Assembly (NCBI GenBank): GCA_023213395.1
Contig: CM041465.1
Coordinates: forward strand, 71,369,741 to 71,433,740
Length of the DNA: 64,000 nt
Origin: Cycas panzhihuaensis
Taxonomy: Eukaryota > Cycadophyta
Direction of reading: 5' to 3'
The first letter of the stretch is position 1, and each line of letters opens with the position of its first letter. Positions 33,690 to 44,872 of the stretch are shown here, in pieces. A program made the position numbers and the translations under genes. The notes beneath the pieces were generated by a model, which had not been told where the DNA came from, did no database searches, and saw nothing but the letters and a program-made list of their open reading frames with translations.

Positions 33690-34485
33690 TCATTTAGAGG
33701 TACACCATATCATCCTCAAATAAATGGTCGATTATAAGCAATTAAAAAATATTCACAAGGGTATCTTTATTACTATACTTTAGGAAAATAATCTTATTGG
33801 CACCTCTGATTACATTTGGTAGAATGATGGTATAACACCTCTTACCACACATCAACACAGATGATTCTATTCAAAGCTCTCTAAAGGTATGATCCACCAT
33901 CTCTAATCTATGCAATGACTCAATTTAAAGTTTAAGTAGTTAATGACTAGATGTAAAAAATAAAAGACATCCTAAGGAACCTGAAGCATAACCTAAACAT
34001 AATAAAGAATAAGCTAAAACAACAACAAGATTTACACCACACTGATAAATAATTTAATGTTGATGATTGGGTATTTCTAAGGCTATAATCTTATAAATAA
34101 ATTTCATTAAAGAAATCTAGAGAGTATAAGTTGCAACCAAATTTCTCTGACCCTTTTCAAGTTTAGAGGAAAAATAGTGAAGTTGCTTATTAGTTGGACA
34201 TTCTAAATTTTAAAATTCATAATGTATTCCATGTATCTTGCCTAAAATGTAATGTTAGAGGAAAATTCATAATATAAATAACTTTGCTATAATAAAATGG
34301 AGAAGGATCGTGCATCCTATAACTACAAGGCATAATGCAAGTAAGATCAAGACAATTACTTAATAGGGAGATAAAATAATATCTCATCAAATAAAAGGAC
34401 ATGGATGTTGAAGATGTGACTTATGTAGATGAGAATTAGTACTAATAGAATTTATAAACTATGATGCTTTGAAGGTAAAATATTT
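33690..34485 (+). pseudogene. E8 integrase C-terminus and chromodomain-like tail (Ty3/gypsy)
   Basis: This starts in the middle of the integrase core at RGTPYHPQINGRL and reads EWWYNTSYHTSTQMILFKAL, VDDWVFLRL, SREYKLQPNFSDPFQV and IHNVFHVSCLK (to about 34,245), all standard for plant gypsy elements. A tail at 34,330-34,440 reads DMDVEDVTYVDEN, resembling a chromodomain. Everything from protease through the first half of integrase is missing, so gag runs almost directly into this segment. Confidence 0.85.
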
Positions 34486-34489
34486 GTTA

Positions 34490-34502
34490 AGAAGGGAAGA
34501 TT
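34490..34502 (+). other. Polypurine tract of E8
   Basis: AAGAAGGGAAGA plus one or two T lies immediately before the LTR. Confidence 0.6.
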
Positions 34503-35115
34503 TGTTATGAAGCCAAGGGATTGACAATCTATATATTTGGTTATGAATCCAAGGGATCCAACCTATCTAAATTGATATGTCCACTAGAAGTGTTATGAAA
34601 CCAAGGAACATAACATTTATATAAATTGATATATCTATTAGAATGATAAAAGAATTATTGTTGAATTTATTAATTTACTTTAGTCATCTTATAAATATAA
34701 TATACATTTGTAACATTACAATGATGTTAGTACATTGAAGTGTATTAGTCTTATATTTATGCTAAGTTACAACATCAAGTTGTGAGCCTAAGCATGTGGG
34801 GTATTTCATTCTCAAACCTTATTACAATGATTTTATAAAGTTGATCATACAAGGTGCCAAATATCACCTTGCATGATCAACCTTTTATATTCCCAAAATC
34901 CCCTATTGTAATTATAAAATGAATGTATATATGAGGCATAATATTGATGCAGTATAATCTTACATATGTAATTAATGAAATGCTTTGATTATTATAGAAT
35001 TAAAAATTTCAATATCCCTACATTATCTTTTTTTTTAATATTATATGAATGTTGCATTATTACTTTGTGAGATTTGAATCTTGGTTAGAGTTAGGACAAA
35101 TTCCCACACCCTTCA
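34503..35115 (+). repeat. LTR of E8
   Basis: TGTTATGAAGCCAAGGG starts after a purine tract and the repeat ends CTTCA, two bases before a primer site. The phrase TTATGAA(A/G)CCAAGG recurs inside it (about 34,505 and 34,593), a short internal duplication. With PPT on the left and PBS on the right it is the shared LTR of two internal regions. No second copy lies in the window. Confidence 0.65.
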
Positions 35116-35117
35116 CT

Positions 35118-35129
35118 TGGTATTAGAGC
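35118..35129 (+). other. Primer binding site following the E8 LTR
   Basis: TGGTATTAGAGC differs from the initiator tRNA-Met complement by one transition. Confidence 0.8.
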
Positions 35130-35849
35130 ATAGATTTTATTATGTGTAAAAATAGATTATAGTCTTCATCTATTTTTCTCATCATATCATTGTTCATTAT
35201 ATTAGAATATTTTGCTTAGCAATAATTCAAGGCTTTCCCATATACATTTCTTAGAGCCATTAATTCTCGATTCACCTCTTTTATAGAACATATGTTGTAA
35301 TAGATTAGATGCTCATGATTGTCTAAAATTAACACTAAAAAGTGGTTTACATAGAGTTCTACCGCTCAGCCTTCTTTTCTCTTACTTGATTACCTCTTTA
35401 CAATCATGTACTCCTAATAGGTCATTACATAAGGTCTTGTATATTCTCAAGAAATGGGCAAAGAATTAATGCACCAAAACCTACCTCTAGATCATTGGGG
35501 TTGTGGACCTCGATAAGTAGCAATGTTGTAATTTTTTTTCCAAGCAATGCCCACAATTCCAGATAAGGTAGAGGTTCTCTCTCGATATTTGTTGGTCTTC
35601 TGTTAACATGATGTAATGATGGATTAGGATCTAGGTAATAATCATAAATAAGATGAGGTAACCAATAAGTTAGTAATTCCATAAGGATAATCTACTTCTA
35701 ATGACTTTAGTAAAATTAGACTTGGTTGTTCGAAGATCCATGAAGATAAAGATAGAGTTTTTAATTCTTTGGTAGTAGTTATCCAACTATAGGGAGCACT
35801 ACTAATGTTGAAATTCTGATTCATACCAAAATACTAAAACCTCTTGTTC
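35130..35849 (-). other. Gene-like minus-strand segment of unknown origin
   Basis: The first 200 bp look like a gypsy leader. Beyond that, two overlapping minus-strand frames are open: 35642-35824 (MNQNFNISSAPYSWITTTKE) and 35425-35682, with LIYDYYLDPNPSLHHVNRR and TNIEREPLPYLELWALLGKK. A single frameshift would join them into about 130 codons. The composition looks protein-like and does not match any retroelement domain I know. It was there before E9 inserted at its right edge. Confidence 0.35.
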
Positions 35850-35854
35850 TAGCA

Positions 35855-36074
35855 TGTTGAAAAAATACAGATTGGAAGTAAACAGAGGAAAGAATTAAGA
35901 TGTATTCTATTGAGATTCAATTTGCTTAAGTATACATCAGTTATGTGATGGTTACAACCAGTAATGTAACTGATCACTCAGATTCTGCCAAGTGGCATGA
36001 TCTCATAAGAGTATTTAAGGGTGGGTCTAACATGACCCCCTTTTCTATCCTAGGTAAAACATTATTTCTCAACA
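35855..36074 (-). repeat. 3' LTR of E9
   Basis: It is 220 bp, with plus strand TGTTGAAAAAATACAG...TTTCTCAACA, and differs from 40840-41059 at eight positions. Confidence 0.97.
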
Positions 36075-36085
36075 CCCCCTCTTAA
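36075..36085 (-). other. Polypurine tract of E9
   Basis: The minus strand reads TTAAGAGGGGG directly before the 3' LTR. The RNase H frame ends at 36082, overlapping the tract by a few bases. Confidence 0.9.
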
Positions 36086-36660
36086 TGTTTTATCTCTAAA
36101 AGTCCAATCTTGTCTCTCAAATATCTGAGTCTTTCTCTCCCAAGTGGTTTTGTCAGAAGATCTGCAACTTGTTCTAATGTCGGACAGTATTCCAAGTCTA
36201 TTTCTTTGTTCTGCACTTTTTCTCTTATAAAGTGATGATGAACTTCAATATGTTTTGTTCTTGCATGCAGAACTGGATTTTTGGTCAGCTTGATGGCACT
36301 TTGGTTGTAACATTTTAAAGAAGTTGCTTCTTTCTGCTGTTGATTCAAGTCAAGTAAGAGTTATCTTAACCAGATGGCTTCACAGGTTGTTGATGTGGCT
36401 GCTTTATATTCTGCTTCTGTAGAGGAGAGAGCCACTGTTGCTTGTTTCTTACTGCACCATGAGATTGCTGAAGCTCCTAAGAAAAAACAAAATCCACTCG
36501 TGGATTTCCTTTGTTCTTTGTCGCCTGCCCAGTCTGAGTCGCAATACCCTGTTATTTTGATTAGATGCCCCTTTGAATATACTAATTTGAGATCTGTTGT
36601 TCCTTTAAGATATCTCAGAATTCTTTTGCGACTTGCCGATGTCTCACTTTGGATTACGCA
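36082..36660 (-). pseudogene. E9 pol, RNase H
   Basis: The open end at 36082-36348 reads CYNQSAIKLTKNPVLHARTK, HIEVHHHFIREKVQ and EQVADLLTKPLGRERL, the classic copia terminus. Upstream, in other frames, are the DSDWAGD block (36,525-36,560) and the STEAEYKAA block (36,395-36,425). A frameshift and stops separate these pieces. Confidence 0.9.
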
Positions 36661-37697
36661 TATACCTTGATATTAGTCCCTCGAGTAGGATATGTGGTCT
36701 GGTAGTATCGGATAAATCGGACTTCCAATCATTTGCTGTCGCAGGTAACATCGACATCTTTTTCCATACTATCTACTGTTAGATCGCAATTTGTTTCCAT
36801 GGGAGTGGCGCATGGATTGCAGTTCTCCATCTGAAATCGAACAAGCAGATTTTTGATGTAGTTACTTTGAGAGAAAGTTATGTAGTTTTGGTGTTGACCT
36901 ATCTCGGTCCAAGTAATAATTTAGTGAACCCAAGTCTGTCATTTCAAATTTTTGCTAAAGTTGACCTTTGATCCACTTTATTCCTTCTACATCATTCCCA
37001 GTAAGAAGCATATCATCCACATAAATAATAATTATTGTTATCTTGTTGTTTGTTTTCCTTATGTATAGACTGGAATCTGAGTTACACCGAATGAACTTAT
37101 TTTCTTCAAGAAAGTGATCTAGTTTTGCATACCAGGCACGCGGTGCTTGTTTTAGACCGCATAAGGCCTTTTCAATTTGCAGACTAGATTTTCTTTTCCC
37201 TGTTCTGCATATCCATCTGGTTGTTGCATATAAACCTCTTCTTCTAGTTCACCATTTAGGAAGGCACTCTTTACATCCATCTGAGAGATTCCCTAACCTT
37301 GGGCAGTAGCTAAGGCTATTACTGTCCTTACTGTGTTCATCTTTGCTACTGGAGAAAAGGTCTCATCAAAATCTACACCTGCAGTTTGAGTGTATCCTTT
37401 TGCAACTAACCTTGCCTTGTGTTTCTCAATTTTGCCATCAACTCCTTTCTTTGTTTTGTAAACCCATTTGCAGTTTACAGTGGATTTATTAGCAGGTAGT
37501 TCTACTAATTCCCATGTTTGATTTTTCTTGATTGAATTTATTTCATTGTCCATTGCTTCTCTCCATTCTGGATGATCTTTTGCTTCGTCAAAATTCTGTG
37601 GTTCAACCTTGCTTAGAAGAGCTTTTGACCTTTGCCCACGGGTTTTTTGTTCTAGTATATTTCCTTCTTCAACAGTTTTGATGTACCATTTCAGCAA
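36661..37697 (-). pseudogene. E9 pol, reverse transcriptase
   Basis: The open piece 37293-37697 contains HPEWREAMDNEINSIKKNQ, CKWVYKTKKGVDGKIEKHK and ARLVAKGYTQTAGVDFDETF. It continues leftward with KKALCGLKQAPRAWY and an intact YVDD at 37012-37023. A stop interrupts the frame just upstream of the F/Y-rich block near 37,295, and TAG replaces a Gln codon downstream of YVDD. Most sense residues remain recognisable, consistent with a young insertion. Confidence 0.92.
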
Positions 37698-37847
37698 CTT
37701 TTTTTGTTTCTGTGGATCTTCGATGATGTCTCCCTGACCAGTTGATGATGATGGTCCTTCTTTTTCAATGGTGTCTCCCTGACCTGTTGTTGACGATGAA
37801 TCAGCTTGTCCTTCTTCTAATTCATTTCCTTCTTCAATTTCTTGATT

Positions 37848-38955
37848 TTATGAAGTAATTCCTGACTGACTTTCTTCCTCATCTTCCTGCATTATTCTGT
37901 GTCCGGCAGTTCCCAGTTCCTTTTCATTTTCTATTACTTTGATTTGTGAGAATTCATCTGAGCTATCTTCATTAAGGACGGCATCTCTACTCATATAGAT
38001 TCTATTTGTTCTTGGATCTATGCACTTATATGCCTTTGAATTTTTACTATATCCTATTAAGACACATTCTATGCTTTTTGCATCTAATTTGGACCTCCTT
38101 TTATCAAGAATATGCACAAATGCTTGACTGCCAAAAACTTTGAGAAAACTTACATCGGGTTTCTGACCTATCCAAGCTTCTTCTGGAGTGACGTTCTTCA
38201 GTGTCCTAGTTGGACTTCTGTTTATCAAGTAGCATGCCGTGCTGACTGCTTCTGCCCATTATGTCTTTGATATTTTTGTCCCATACATCATGCTTCGAGC
38301 CATTTCCATTAAAGTTCTATTCTTTCTTTCAGCCACTCCATTTGACTGAGGAGTATAGGGAGTTGTAACTTGTCTACGAATTCCTCTCAGATTTGGTAAT
38401 TTAGGAACTCCTTCGACATATATTCTCCTCCTCCATCTGACCTGATACACTTGATTTTCATTCCTAATTCTAGCTCAACTTCTACCTTAAATTCTTTAAA
38501 TGTTTCAAAGACTTCAGACTTATTATGTAAAAAATATACCCAAACTTTTCGGGTGAAGTCATCAATGAAAGTTAAGAAATATCTGCATCCATTTATTGAC
38601 AGAGGTGAAATTGGACTACAGATATATACGTGTGTATCAGATCTAATTTAGACTGAGATTTCCAAGTGCTTTCTTTAAAAGGGAATCTATGCTGTTTTCC
38701 GAGTTGACAACCTTTACAAACAAATGTATCTGAAGAGATATTAGGTAAACCATTTACCATTTCTGACTTTTCCATTTGTTTAAGTGTGTCAATTGGGAGA
38801 TGTCCATACCTTAAATGCCATACTTTATTATCAGATTTAAGAGCGATGTCAATTGTTTCTTCCAAATAAGGAAGTACAGGATTTGACAGAAGTTTGTAAA
38901 GATCATTGCATCTGGCCCCTTTTCCAACAGTTTTCCCATCTTTTTTCATATCCAA
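37848..38955 (-). pseudogene. E9 pol, pre-integrase region and integrase
   Basis: The GAG-pre-integrase block is in 38593-38955 (HLRYGHLPIDTLKQMEK, CKGCQLGKQHRFPF). The core is split by frameshifts; 38259-38450 carries YTPQSNGVAERKNRTLMEMA with the catalytic Glu, and 37848-38228 carries the C-terminal part with INRSPTRTLKNVTPEEAW and SIECVLIGYSKNSKAYKC, a typical copia block. A stop at about 38,259 separates the last two. Confidence 0.92.
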
Positions 38956-39005
38956 GATGTAGCAATTCCCTTCTTCATCGAAAATGGTCCTCAGTCCCTT
39001 TTTGC

Positions 39006-39551
39006 TCAGTTGGGAGGCGAAAGGAGATTCATCTTCGTGTCCGGTACAAAGAGAACATTTCCAATTTTTCTTTCATTTCCATTGATTCTTGAAATGGTTC
39101 CAATCCCTTTGATGTTAAGGGAGTACTTGTCACCCAGCTCCACCGACTTGTCCATATTATATGGAAGTATGGTTTGAAACCAGTCTTCCCTACTTGTCAT
39201 GTGTTTAGAGGCTCCTGAATCTATGTACCAGATGTCTTTGTCTTTCATTCCCGTAACCAATGCTGTGATGAAGGCAGTCTCCTCTTCTTCTTCTTCTTCT
39301 TCATCTTTTTCTTTGCTATATCCCCTGATAGGTCTTTTTCCTTTGTAAATTTCACTTCGTCTTTGTGGACACTGATAAGGATAGTGTCCACTCTGTCCGT
39401 AGTAGTAGCATATGCCGAAGATCCTGCAATTGCTGGCGAAGTGTCCAGCCTGCCTACAGCCAGCATATTCTATTTTCTCTGCTGCATCCTCGTCCTCTGG
39501 AGTTTGACTAGTGTCCTCGACCTTTGGAATCTGACATCCTGCTTGGTGCAC
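39006..39551 (-). pseudogene. E9 nucleocapsid zinc knuckles and protease
   Basis: This open piece of about 180 codons holds two CX2CX4HX4C knuckles, each with one Cys changed to Tyr (YAGCRQAGHFASNC and CYYYGQSGHYPYQC), a lysine-rich and acidic linker (KDEEEEEEEE), and the retropepsin active site WYIDSGASKHM with DSGA intact at 39210-39221. It ends near MNLLSPPN, after which the frame shifts toward the pre-integrase region. It was probably part of one Gag-Pol frame. Confidence 0.88.
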
Positions 39552-39639
39552 GAAATTGTTGTCTTCCTCTTTGCCTGAGATTCAATCTGGATGCATATGC
39601 ATCTTTTAACTCTGTCGTATTTTTGTATCTTTTGTTTCT

Positions 39640-40209
39640 CTACTCCTGTCTTAATAGCAGACCTGTCAATTCATCAAGAGTTAATTTATCTAACTTATCA
39701 CTGTCAGTGATAGTGTTAACAATGGTATCAAAAGATTTTGGCAGCCTTGCTGTTACAATTTCTGCAAGGTCTTGTTCAGATATTATGCCTCCAAAGACTC
39801 GAAGATTATTTCTCACAGTGATGATTTTATGCATAAATTCTTCCACTTCTTCGTTTTCTTTCATATGGAGTTTGTACAATTCTTCTTTGAGTGTGATTAT
39901 CCTCACCTTATTCTTTTGACCACATAGGTTTTCCAGATATTTCCAGATTTTAGAAGCCTGGTTCAGTTTCTCAACATAAACAAGTACGGAATCTAAAATA
40001 GACATTTTTAGAGTGAGACTACCCATGTTATTCCTTTGAATCCAGCTCTTCAATTTGTCATCACCACCAGGAGGACGTGTTTCTGTTCCTTCAGCAATCT
40101 CCCAGGCGTCTTTCATCCTCAGAATGGTTTCCATTTTGATTTTCCACACATGGTAATTTGAACCAGTCAATTTTTCAGGTTTAGGCAGAGTAATGAGAGA
40201 GGAAGACAT
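39640..40209 (-). CDS. E9 gag, capsid region
   Basis: This open 189-codon frame opens MSSSLITLPKPEKLTGSNYH and continues VWKIKMETILRMKDAWEI, the normal N-terminus of copia Gag; the ATG at 40209 is the natural start, about 620 bp after the primer site. The middle (LDSVLVYVEKLNQASKIWKY and LHMKENEEVEEFMHKI) and the end (LPKSFDTIVNTITDSDKLDK, LTLDELTGLLLRQE) are typical of the UBN2-type capsid. A stop at 39640 cuts it from the zinc-knuckle region. It is the best-preserved frame in the window. Confidence 0.9.
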   Translation of the reverse strand: MSSSLITLPKPEKLTGSNYHVWKIKMETILRMKDAWEIAEGTETRPPGGDDKLKSWIQRNNMGSLTLKMSILDSVLVYVEKLNQASKIWKYLENLCGQKNKVRIITLKEELYKLHMKENEEVEEFMHKIITVRNNLRVFGGIISEQDLAEIVTARLPKSFDTIVNTITDSDKLDKLTLDELTGLLLRQE

Positions 40210-40827
40210 GAATTTTCAGTTAAAAGGACTGATTTAGGGCTAGTCCGTATGGCTGTACGGATTTCCGTACAAACCCTAGGTGTACGGCCTAAAGTAATGT
40301 ATACATCAAAATGTAGGTTTTCAAGTCGCCTACATGGATCTGAAGTCAGTTTTTCGAAACGGCTTTCCAAACGGGAGAAAACGACTCAAAAAGGAAAAAC
40401 GGCGGCTAGGGCAGAAAATCAAATTTTGAAGAAAAAAGCTGGAAAATCTCAAAAATAATCTTCGATTTTGGATGCAAATCAAATGTATTTATAGTATGAA
40501 GAATTTCAGACCAGAAATACCCAGATTTTTGAGAGATTCGATGAGATTTTTTGACTGGTTTCTCCAAAAACGCGTGGACTGGTTAGGGGTTGATTTGGGC
40601 TTGAAAACGGCCTCAGATTGCTTCGCTCCAGAAGAGAGATGTGTTCGGCATCCTTCGATCTACTTCCCCACAAATTTTTATCGCGATCCAACACTGTTGA
40701 AAAATGACAACCGTACAGGTCCGTACGACAGCGTAATAATGACGTTGGTTGACGTAACTCCTTTCAACACTTGATAGAATTGACACACAGAAGAATCCTT
40801 TTAAGAAATATCAGTTTTGAGCAGCCT
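40210..40827 (-). other. E9 leader
   Basis: About 620 bp lie between primer site and gag, GC-richer than the flanking DNA and with more CpG, as expected for a younger copy. ORFs on the plus strand here are shadows. Confidence 0.8.
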
Positions 40828-40839
40828 GCTCTGATACCA
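40828..40839 (-). other. Primer binding site of E9
   Basis: A perfect TGGTATCAGAGC on the minus strand abuts the 5' LTR directly. Confidence 0.97.
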
Positions 40840-41059
40840 TGTTGAAAAAATACAGATTGGAAGTAAACAGAGGAAAGAATTGAGATGTATTCTATTGAGA
40901 TTCAATTTGCTTAAGTATACATTAGTTATGTGATGGTTACAACCACTAATGTAACCGATCACTCAGATTCTACCAAGTGGCATGATCTCATAAGAGCATT
41001 TAAAGGTGGGTCTAACATGACCCCCTTTTCTATCCTAGATAAAACATTATTTCTCAACA
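40840..41059 (-). repeat. 5' LTR of E9
   Basis: This is the partner of 35855-36074, followed by TAGCA at 41060-41064. A TATA-like TTTAAATG on the minus strand near 41,000 could belong to the element promoter. Confidence 0.97.
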
Positions 41060-41064
41060 TAGCA

Positions 41065-41681
41065 AGGGTATGAATCCTAGCCATAACAACTCCTATTGAT
41101 TGGCCCCTTTACTTAATGCTCATTCATAAAGAAAATTGTAGGTAACATATAAGAGCACTTATGCATACATGTAACATGCAGGTAAATACTGTAATAACTA
41201 TGATTTTCTTTTATCTATTTTTACGTGTAACAAAGTACGATCAAATCTTATTTCTCAATCAATTGAATTATAAAGGGAAAGTTAGGCTACCTTTATATTT
41301 TTCTACTACCTACCATTCACTATGCAACTGACAAAACTAGGTAGTGTAACCATTCATTTTAATCTTTATAGTGTTATGCCCTTAGATATAATGCTAGATG
41401 CCCATCTCAAAGTTTTAGTAAAGAGAAATTTTTCTCTATATCTAATTTTAATCATTCTATTTTTTCAAAGCTTACCATTTAATTTTTCATTTCATATAAT
41501 TTATAAACTTTGGGTTATATACTTTAAGATATTTAGAGAATATTCCTTTCTAAATAATTAACCCCAACCTAAAATTTTATTTCTTAATCATTTTTATTGC
41601 TTTTTAGCCCATTCTTAGTAATTTTAAGCCTATTTTTCAATATGTTTTAAGTAGTATTTCAAAATTTTTTATGGGTCTTTT
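41065..41681. other. Spacer between E9 and E10
   Basis: About 600 bp of AT-rich DNA continue across E10 at 52,704 once E10 is removed. I see no gene or repeat in it. Confidence 0.5.
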
Positions 41682-42030
41682 TGATGGAGCTGGAGGAGCA
41701 GAGAAGGACTTTAGAAAGATTGCATCTTGAGTAAACTAGTGATTTCTGATAGTTGGTAGTGTTAAAACACACCAGGGAGGTATTCCCATCCCTTAAATAG
41801 TGAATTTTGGGGAGACGTCAAGCGCCATCACCCTACCTACATGTCAGCCAATGTAAATTCAAAATATATTAAAAAATTAAAATAAATAAATGAAAGTACA
41901 TACCTTAAGATAGTGGTATCAGCTCTTGGCGACTATTGGGAGGCTCAAGGTGCCCTAGGGGCCCTCAAAGGTGGCTTTGAGGGGCCTTAAGCACACAGGT
42001 CTCTAGATGACATTAGGATTATTCCCAACA
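41682..42030 (-). repeat. 3' LTR of E10
   Basis: It is 349 bp; the plus strand starts TGATGGAGCTGGAGGAGC and ends ATTCCCAACA. It contains the near-palindromic run GGTGCCCTAGGGGCCC followed by TCAAAGGTGGCTTTGA, a potential hairpin shared with the other copy. Confidence 0.95.
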
Positions 42031-42042
42031 TTCTCCCCCATA
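42031..42042 (-). other. Polypurine tract of E10
   Basis: The minus strand reads TATGGGGGAGAA directly before the 3' LTR. Confidence 0.88.
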
Positions 42043-42049
42043 AGCCCAA

Positions 42050-42560
42050 TGTGTACGACTCCCCAATTATCTATGAACTTCTCAAATTTGACCTTTCCCA
42101 AAGTTTTTGTAAAAATATCCGCTGTCTAATTTTCAATGCTATAATAAGTCAACTCTATCTCATCTTCTTGTATAAGTTCCCGAATGAAAAGTGGTGTTGA
42201 GTCTCAATATGTTTTGTTCTACCATGGAATACTAGATTTTTGGCCATTTAAATAATGCTTTGATTGTCATACCAAATCCTAGTGGGACCTTGCTGTCTAA
42301 TTTGAAAATCCTATTAAAGTCTTCTTAACCATATTAATTCACAAGCTCCTGAAACTGCGGCTTTATACTCTGCTTTAGCTGTGGATAAGGAAACAATATT
42401 TTGTTTCTTAGTACTCTAGGCTACAACTGCTGATCCCATACTGGATACATAACCCATGGTAGATTTTCTATCATCAATATCACCAGCCTAATCTGAATCT
42501 GTGTAACCAGTTAACTAAAATTTGGATGTGACTTTATAGTATAACCCAAAATATGGAGTC
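42050..42560 (-). pseudogene. E10 pol, RNase H
   Basis: The minus-strand frame shows AGDIDDRKSTMGYVSSMGSA, KAEYKAAVSGACELIWLRRL and HGRTKHIETQHHF, the three usual RNase H blocks. Stops interrupt it, mainly where TGG, CAA or CAG has become a stop codon. Confidence 0.88.
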
Positions 42561-43648
42561 CCTTTAAGGTATCTAATGATTCTTTTAGCAGCTTGCCAAT
42601 GAGATATCTTTGGATCCTGCATGAATCTGGACACAACACTAATTAAATATATTATATTAGGTCGAGTAGAAGTCAAATATATTAGGCTACCAATGAGTTA
42701 TCTATAGAGAGTGGGATCAACCAAAGTCGATTCATCTGTCTAAGAAAGTTTGATTCTAATTTTTGCTAGTATTGTCAGTGGTTTATAATTTGTCATTTTG
42801 AATCTTTGTAGAAGATCCAATATATATTTGTGTTGAGAAATGAATATTCTTTATTTATCCTGCCAAACTTCCAATCCTAGGAAGTAATGCATAAGGCCTA
42901 AATTTGTCATCTTAAATTCCTTATACATAGCGTCTTTAAACTGATGTAAAAGATGAGAGTCATTTTCGATATAAATTAAATCATCTATATAGAGTCCTAT
43001 AATCAATATCAAATTTCCTTTGATTTGAGTGTATAGATTTGGATCTGCTTAAGATCTTTCAAATCCTTGATCCCTAAAATATTTGTCTATATGGGAATAC
43101 CAAGCCCTGGGTCCTTCTTTTAGACCATATAGTGCCTTTTTTAACTTGTACACTTTGTTTTCTTCCCCCCTGACTTCAAAACCAAGGGGTTGAATGACAT
43201 AGATGTCTTCTTTAATATGACCATTTTAAAAAGCACTTTTTACATCTATTTGATAAAGTTTCTAACCCATTTGGGTGGCTAAACTTATCATCATGCGAAC
43301 AGATTCTATCCTAGTAATGGGGACAAATATTTCTATATAGTCTATGCTTTCTCTTTGGGCATATCCTTTTACTACCAATCAAGCTTTATATTTATCGATG
43401 GAGCCATCTGAGTGAAACTTGGTCGTATAAACCTATTTGGAGCCAATAGCTTTCTTCATTGGTGGTAAATCTACAAGTTCCCAAGTATCATTCTTAATAA
43501 TAGACTTATATTCCTCTTTCATGACTTTCTGCCAACATTCATATTGATTAGCCTCATCAAAGGTTTGAGGCTCATGAACTTCGAGCACCTTACTCATTAG
43601 AGCAAAGTTGACCCTACGTGAGCATGTAGATCTTATATTGTTATCCAA
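42561..43648 (-). pseudogene. E10 pol, reverse transcriptase
   Basis: The frame can be followed almost continuously. N-terminal piece 43433-43648 has YECWQKVMKEEYKSIIKNDT; further left come [20 protein letters not shown], then the catalytic YIDD at 42980-42991 (an accepted variant of YVDD) and YFLGLEVWQDK. Isolated stops replace Trp and Arg codons. It runs into RNase H without a deletion. Confidence 0.9.
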
Positions 43649-43899
43649 TATATTTCCTAAGTCATGGTTATGTTGAACCCATTTGGGTAGATGCTGTGAT
43701 GGAGGTTGAGATGATGTTTCTTCCCTAGTGGGTTCCTAGATATTTCTCCACATAGGAGGCACATATTTGGATTTATTTGGTGTGTCAAATCTAATAGCAA
43801 TGTTCTTCTATTATTCTTGATTATTTTGGTAGTAGTTGTCTTCTTGAAATTTGATGTCTCTACTCACTATAACTTTACTTGATTTCGGATCATAAACGT

Positions 43900-44779
43900 T
43901 GTAGGATTTTGAAGATTTACTATATCCAATAAAGACACATTTTACACTATGGTCATTCAATTTAGTTCTTCTTTGATCAAGTATATGGGCATATGTTAGA
44001 TATCCAAATACCCTAAGATGATGTATACTTGGTTTATAACTGGTCCATGCTTCTTCTAAAGTTTTCCACCTAAGTGCTTTGGTGGAACATCTATTTAGTA
44101 GGTAGATGACTATATGAGCTGCTTCAGCCCAAAATTGATGACCTAAGGTTTTGTCTTTAAGTATACATCATGCCATTTCTACGATAGTTCTATTTTATCT
44201 TTCTACTACACCATTTTGTTGTGGGGTGTAGGGGTTGGTAAGTTATCTCCTCATCCTATGGCAGATACAATAATCCTTGAAAGCATTAGAGGTAAAGTCT
44301 CCCCCATTATCTGACCTTAGAGAAAGAATATAATGCCTACTTTTTCGCTCAATGAAGGTTTTGAAGTCAACAAAGTGGTCGAAAGTATCATATTTATATT
44401 TTAGAAAGAACACCCATGTCTTTCTTGTAAAGTCATCAATAAATGTGAGAAAATACTTGGCATCTACCAAGGAGGGAGTAGTCATTGGTCCATAAATATC
44501 TGTGTATACCAATTGAAAGGGGGCAGATGCTCAATGGCTAAAATTGGGAGAGCTTTCTCTATGTTATTTACCAAGAAGGCATCCCTCACACAATTTTTTA
44601 TTAACATCAATAGGTGATAAACCATTAACTATATCTAACCTTTTTATAAGGGCTAAACTGTTGTAGTTAAGGTGACCAAAATATCTATGCCATAAATCAT
44701 TGTTTATAGTAGTTAAAGTTCTAAGGGCATAGGTATCTGAAGGGGTGAGGATAAGCTTAAATAAACGATCTTTAGTCAT
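43900..44779 (-). pseudogene. E10 pol, pre-integrase region and integrase
   Basis: The open piece 44564-44779 is the GAG-pre-integrase block (DLWHRYFGHLNYNSLALIKR, CEGCLLGK). The piece 44243-44512 is the first integrase core half (YTDIYGPMTTPSLVDAKYFL, TFIDDFTRKTWVFFLKYK, LRSDNGGDFTSNAFKDYC, with the catalytic Asp residues). The second half with the NGVVERKN-type block lies just left of it but is frameshifted. Confidence 0.9.
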
Positions 44780-44872
44780 TATACCTCTAGAAACAATAGC
44801 TTTATTTTTTCTTTTGTCTTTGATGACACATTCGCTATTGTAAAAAATTACCTTATAATCTTATCCCATCAT

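Larger units (their letters stand above)
35855..41059 (-). mobile_element. E9: complete Ty1/copia element, most recent in the window
   Basis: This 5.2-kb element has two 220-bp LTRs differing at 8 sites (7 transitions), a perfect PBS, a strong PPT and a perfect target duplication TAGCA (35850-35854 and 41060-41064). Gag and pol domains follow in copia order with nothing large missing. Several stops and frameshifts still inactivate it. GC content is higher than in the surrounding older repeats. Confidence 0.97.

Noticed and set aside
36374-36670. 98-codon plus-strand ORF across the E9 RNase H
   Set aside because: Shadow of the minus-strand RNase H, which has clear family motifs.
39363-39919. 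Plus-strand ORFs of 71 and 131 codons over the E9 gag
   Set aside because: Opposite-strand shadows of Gag and zinc-knuckle coding sequence.
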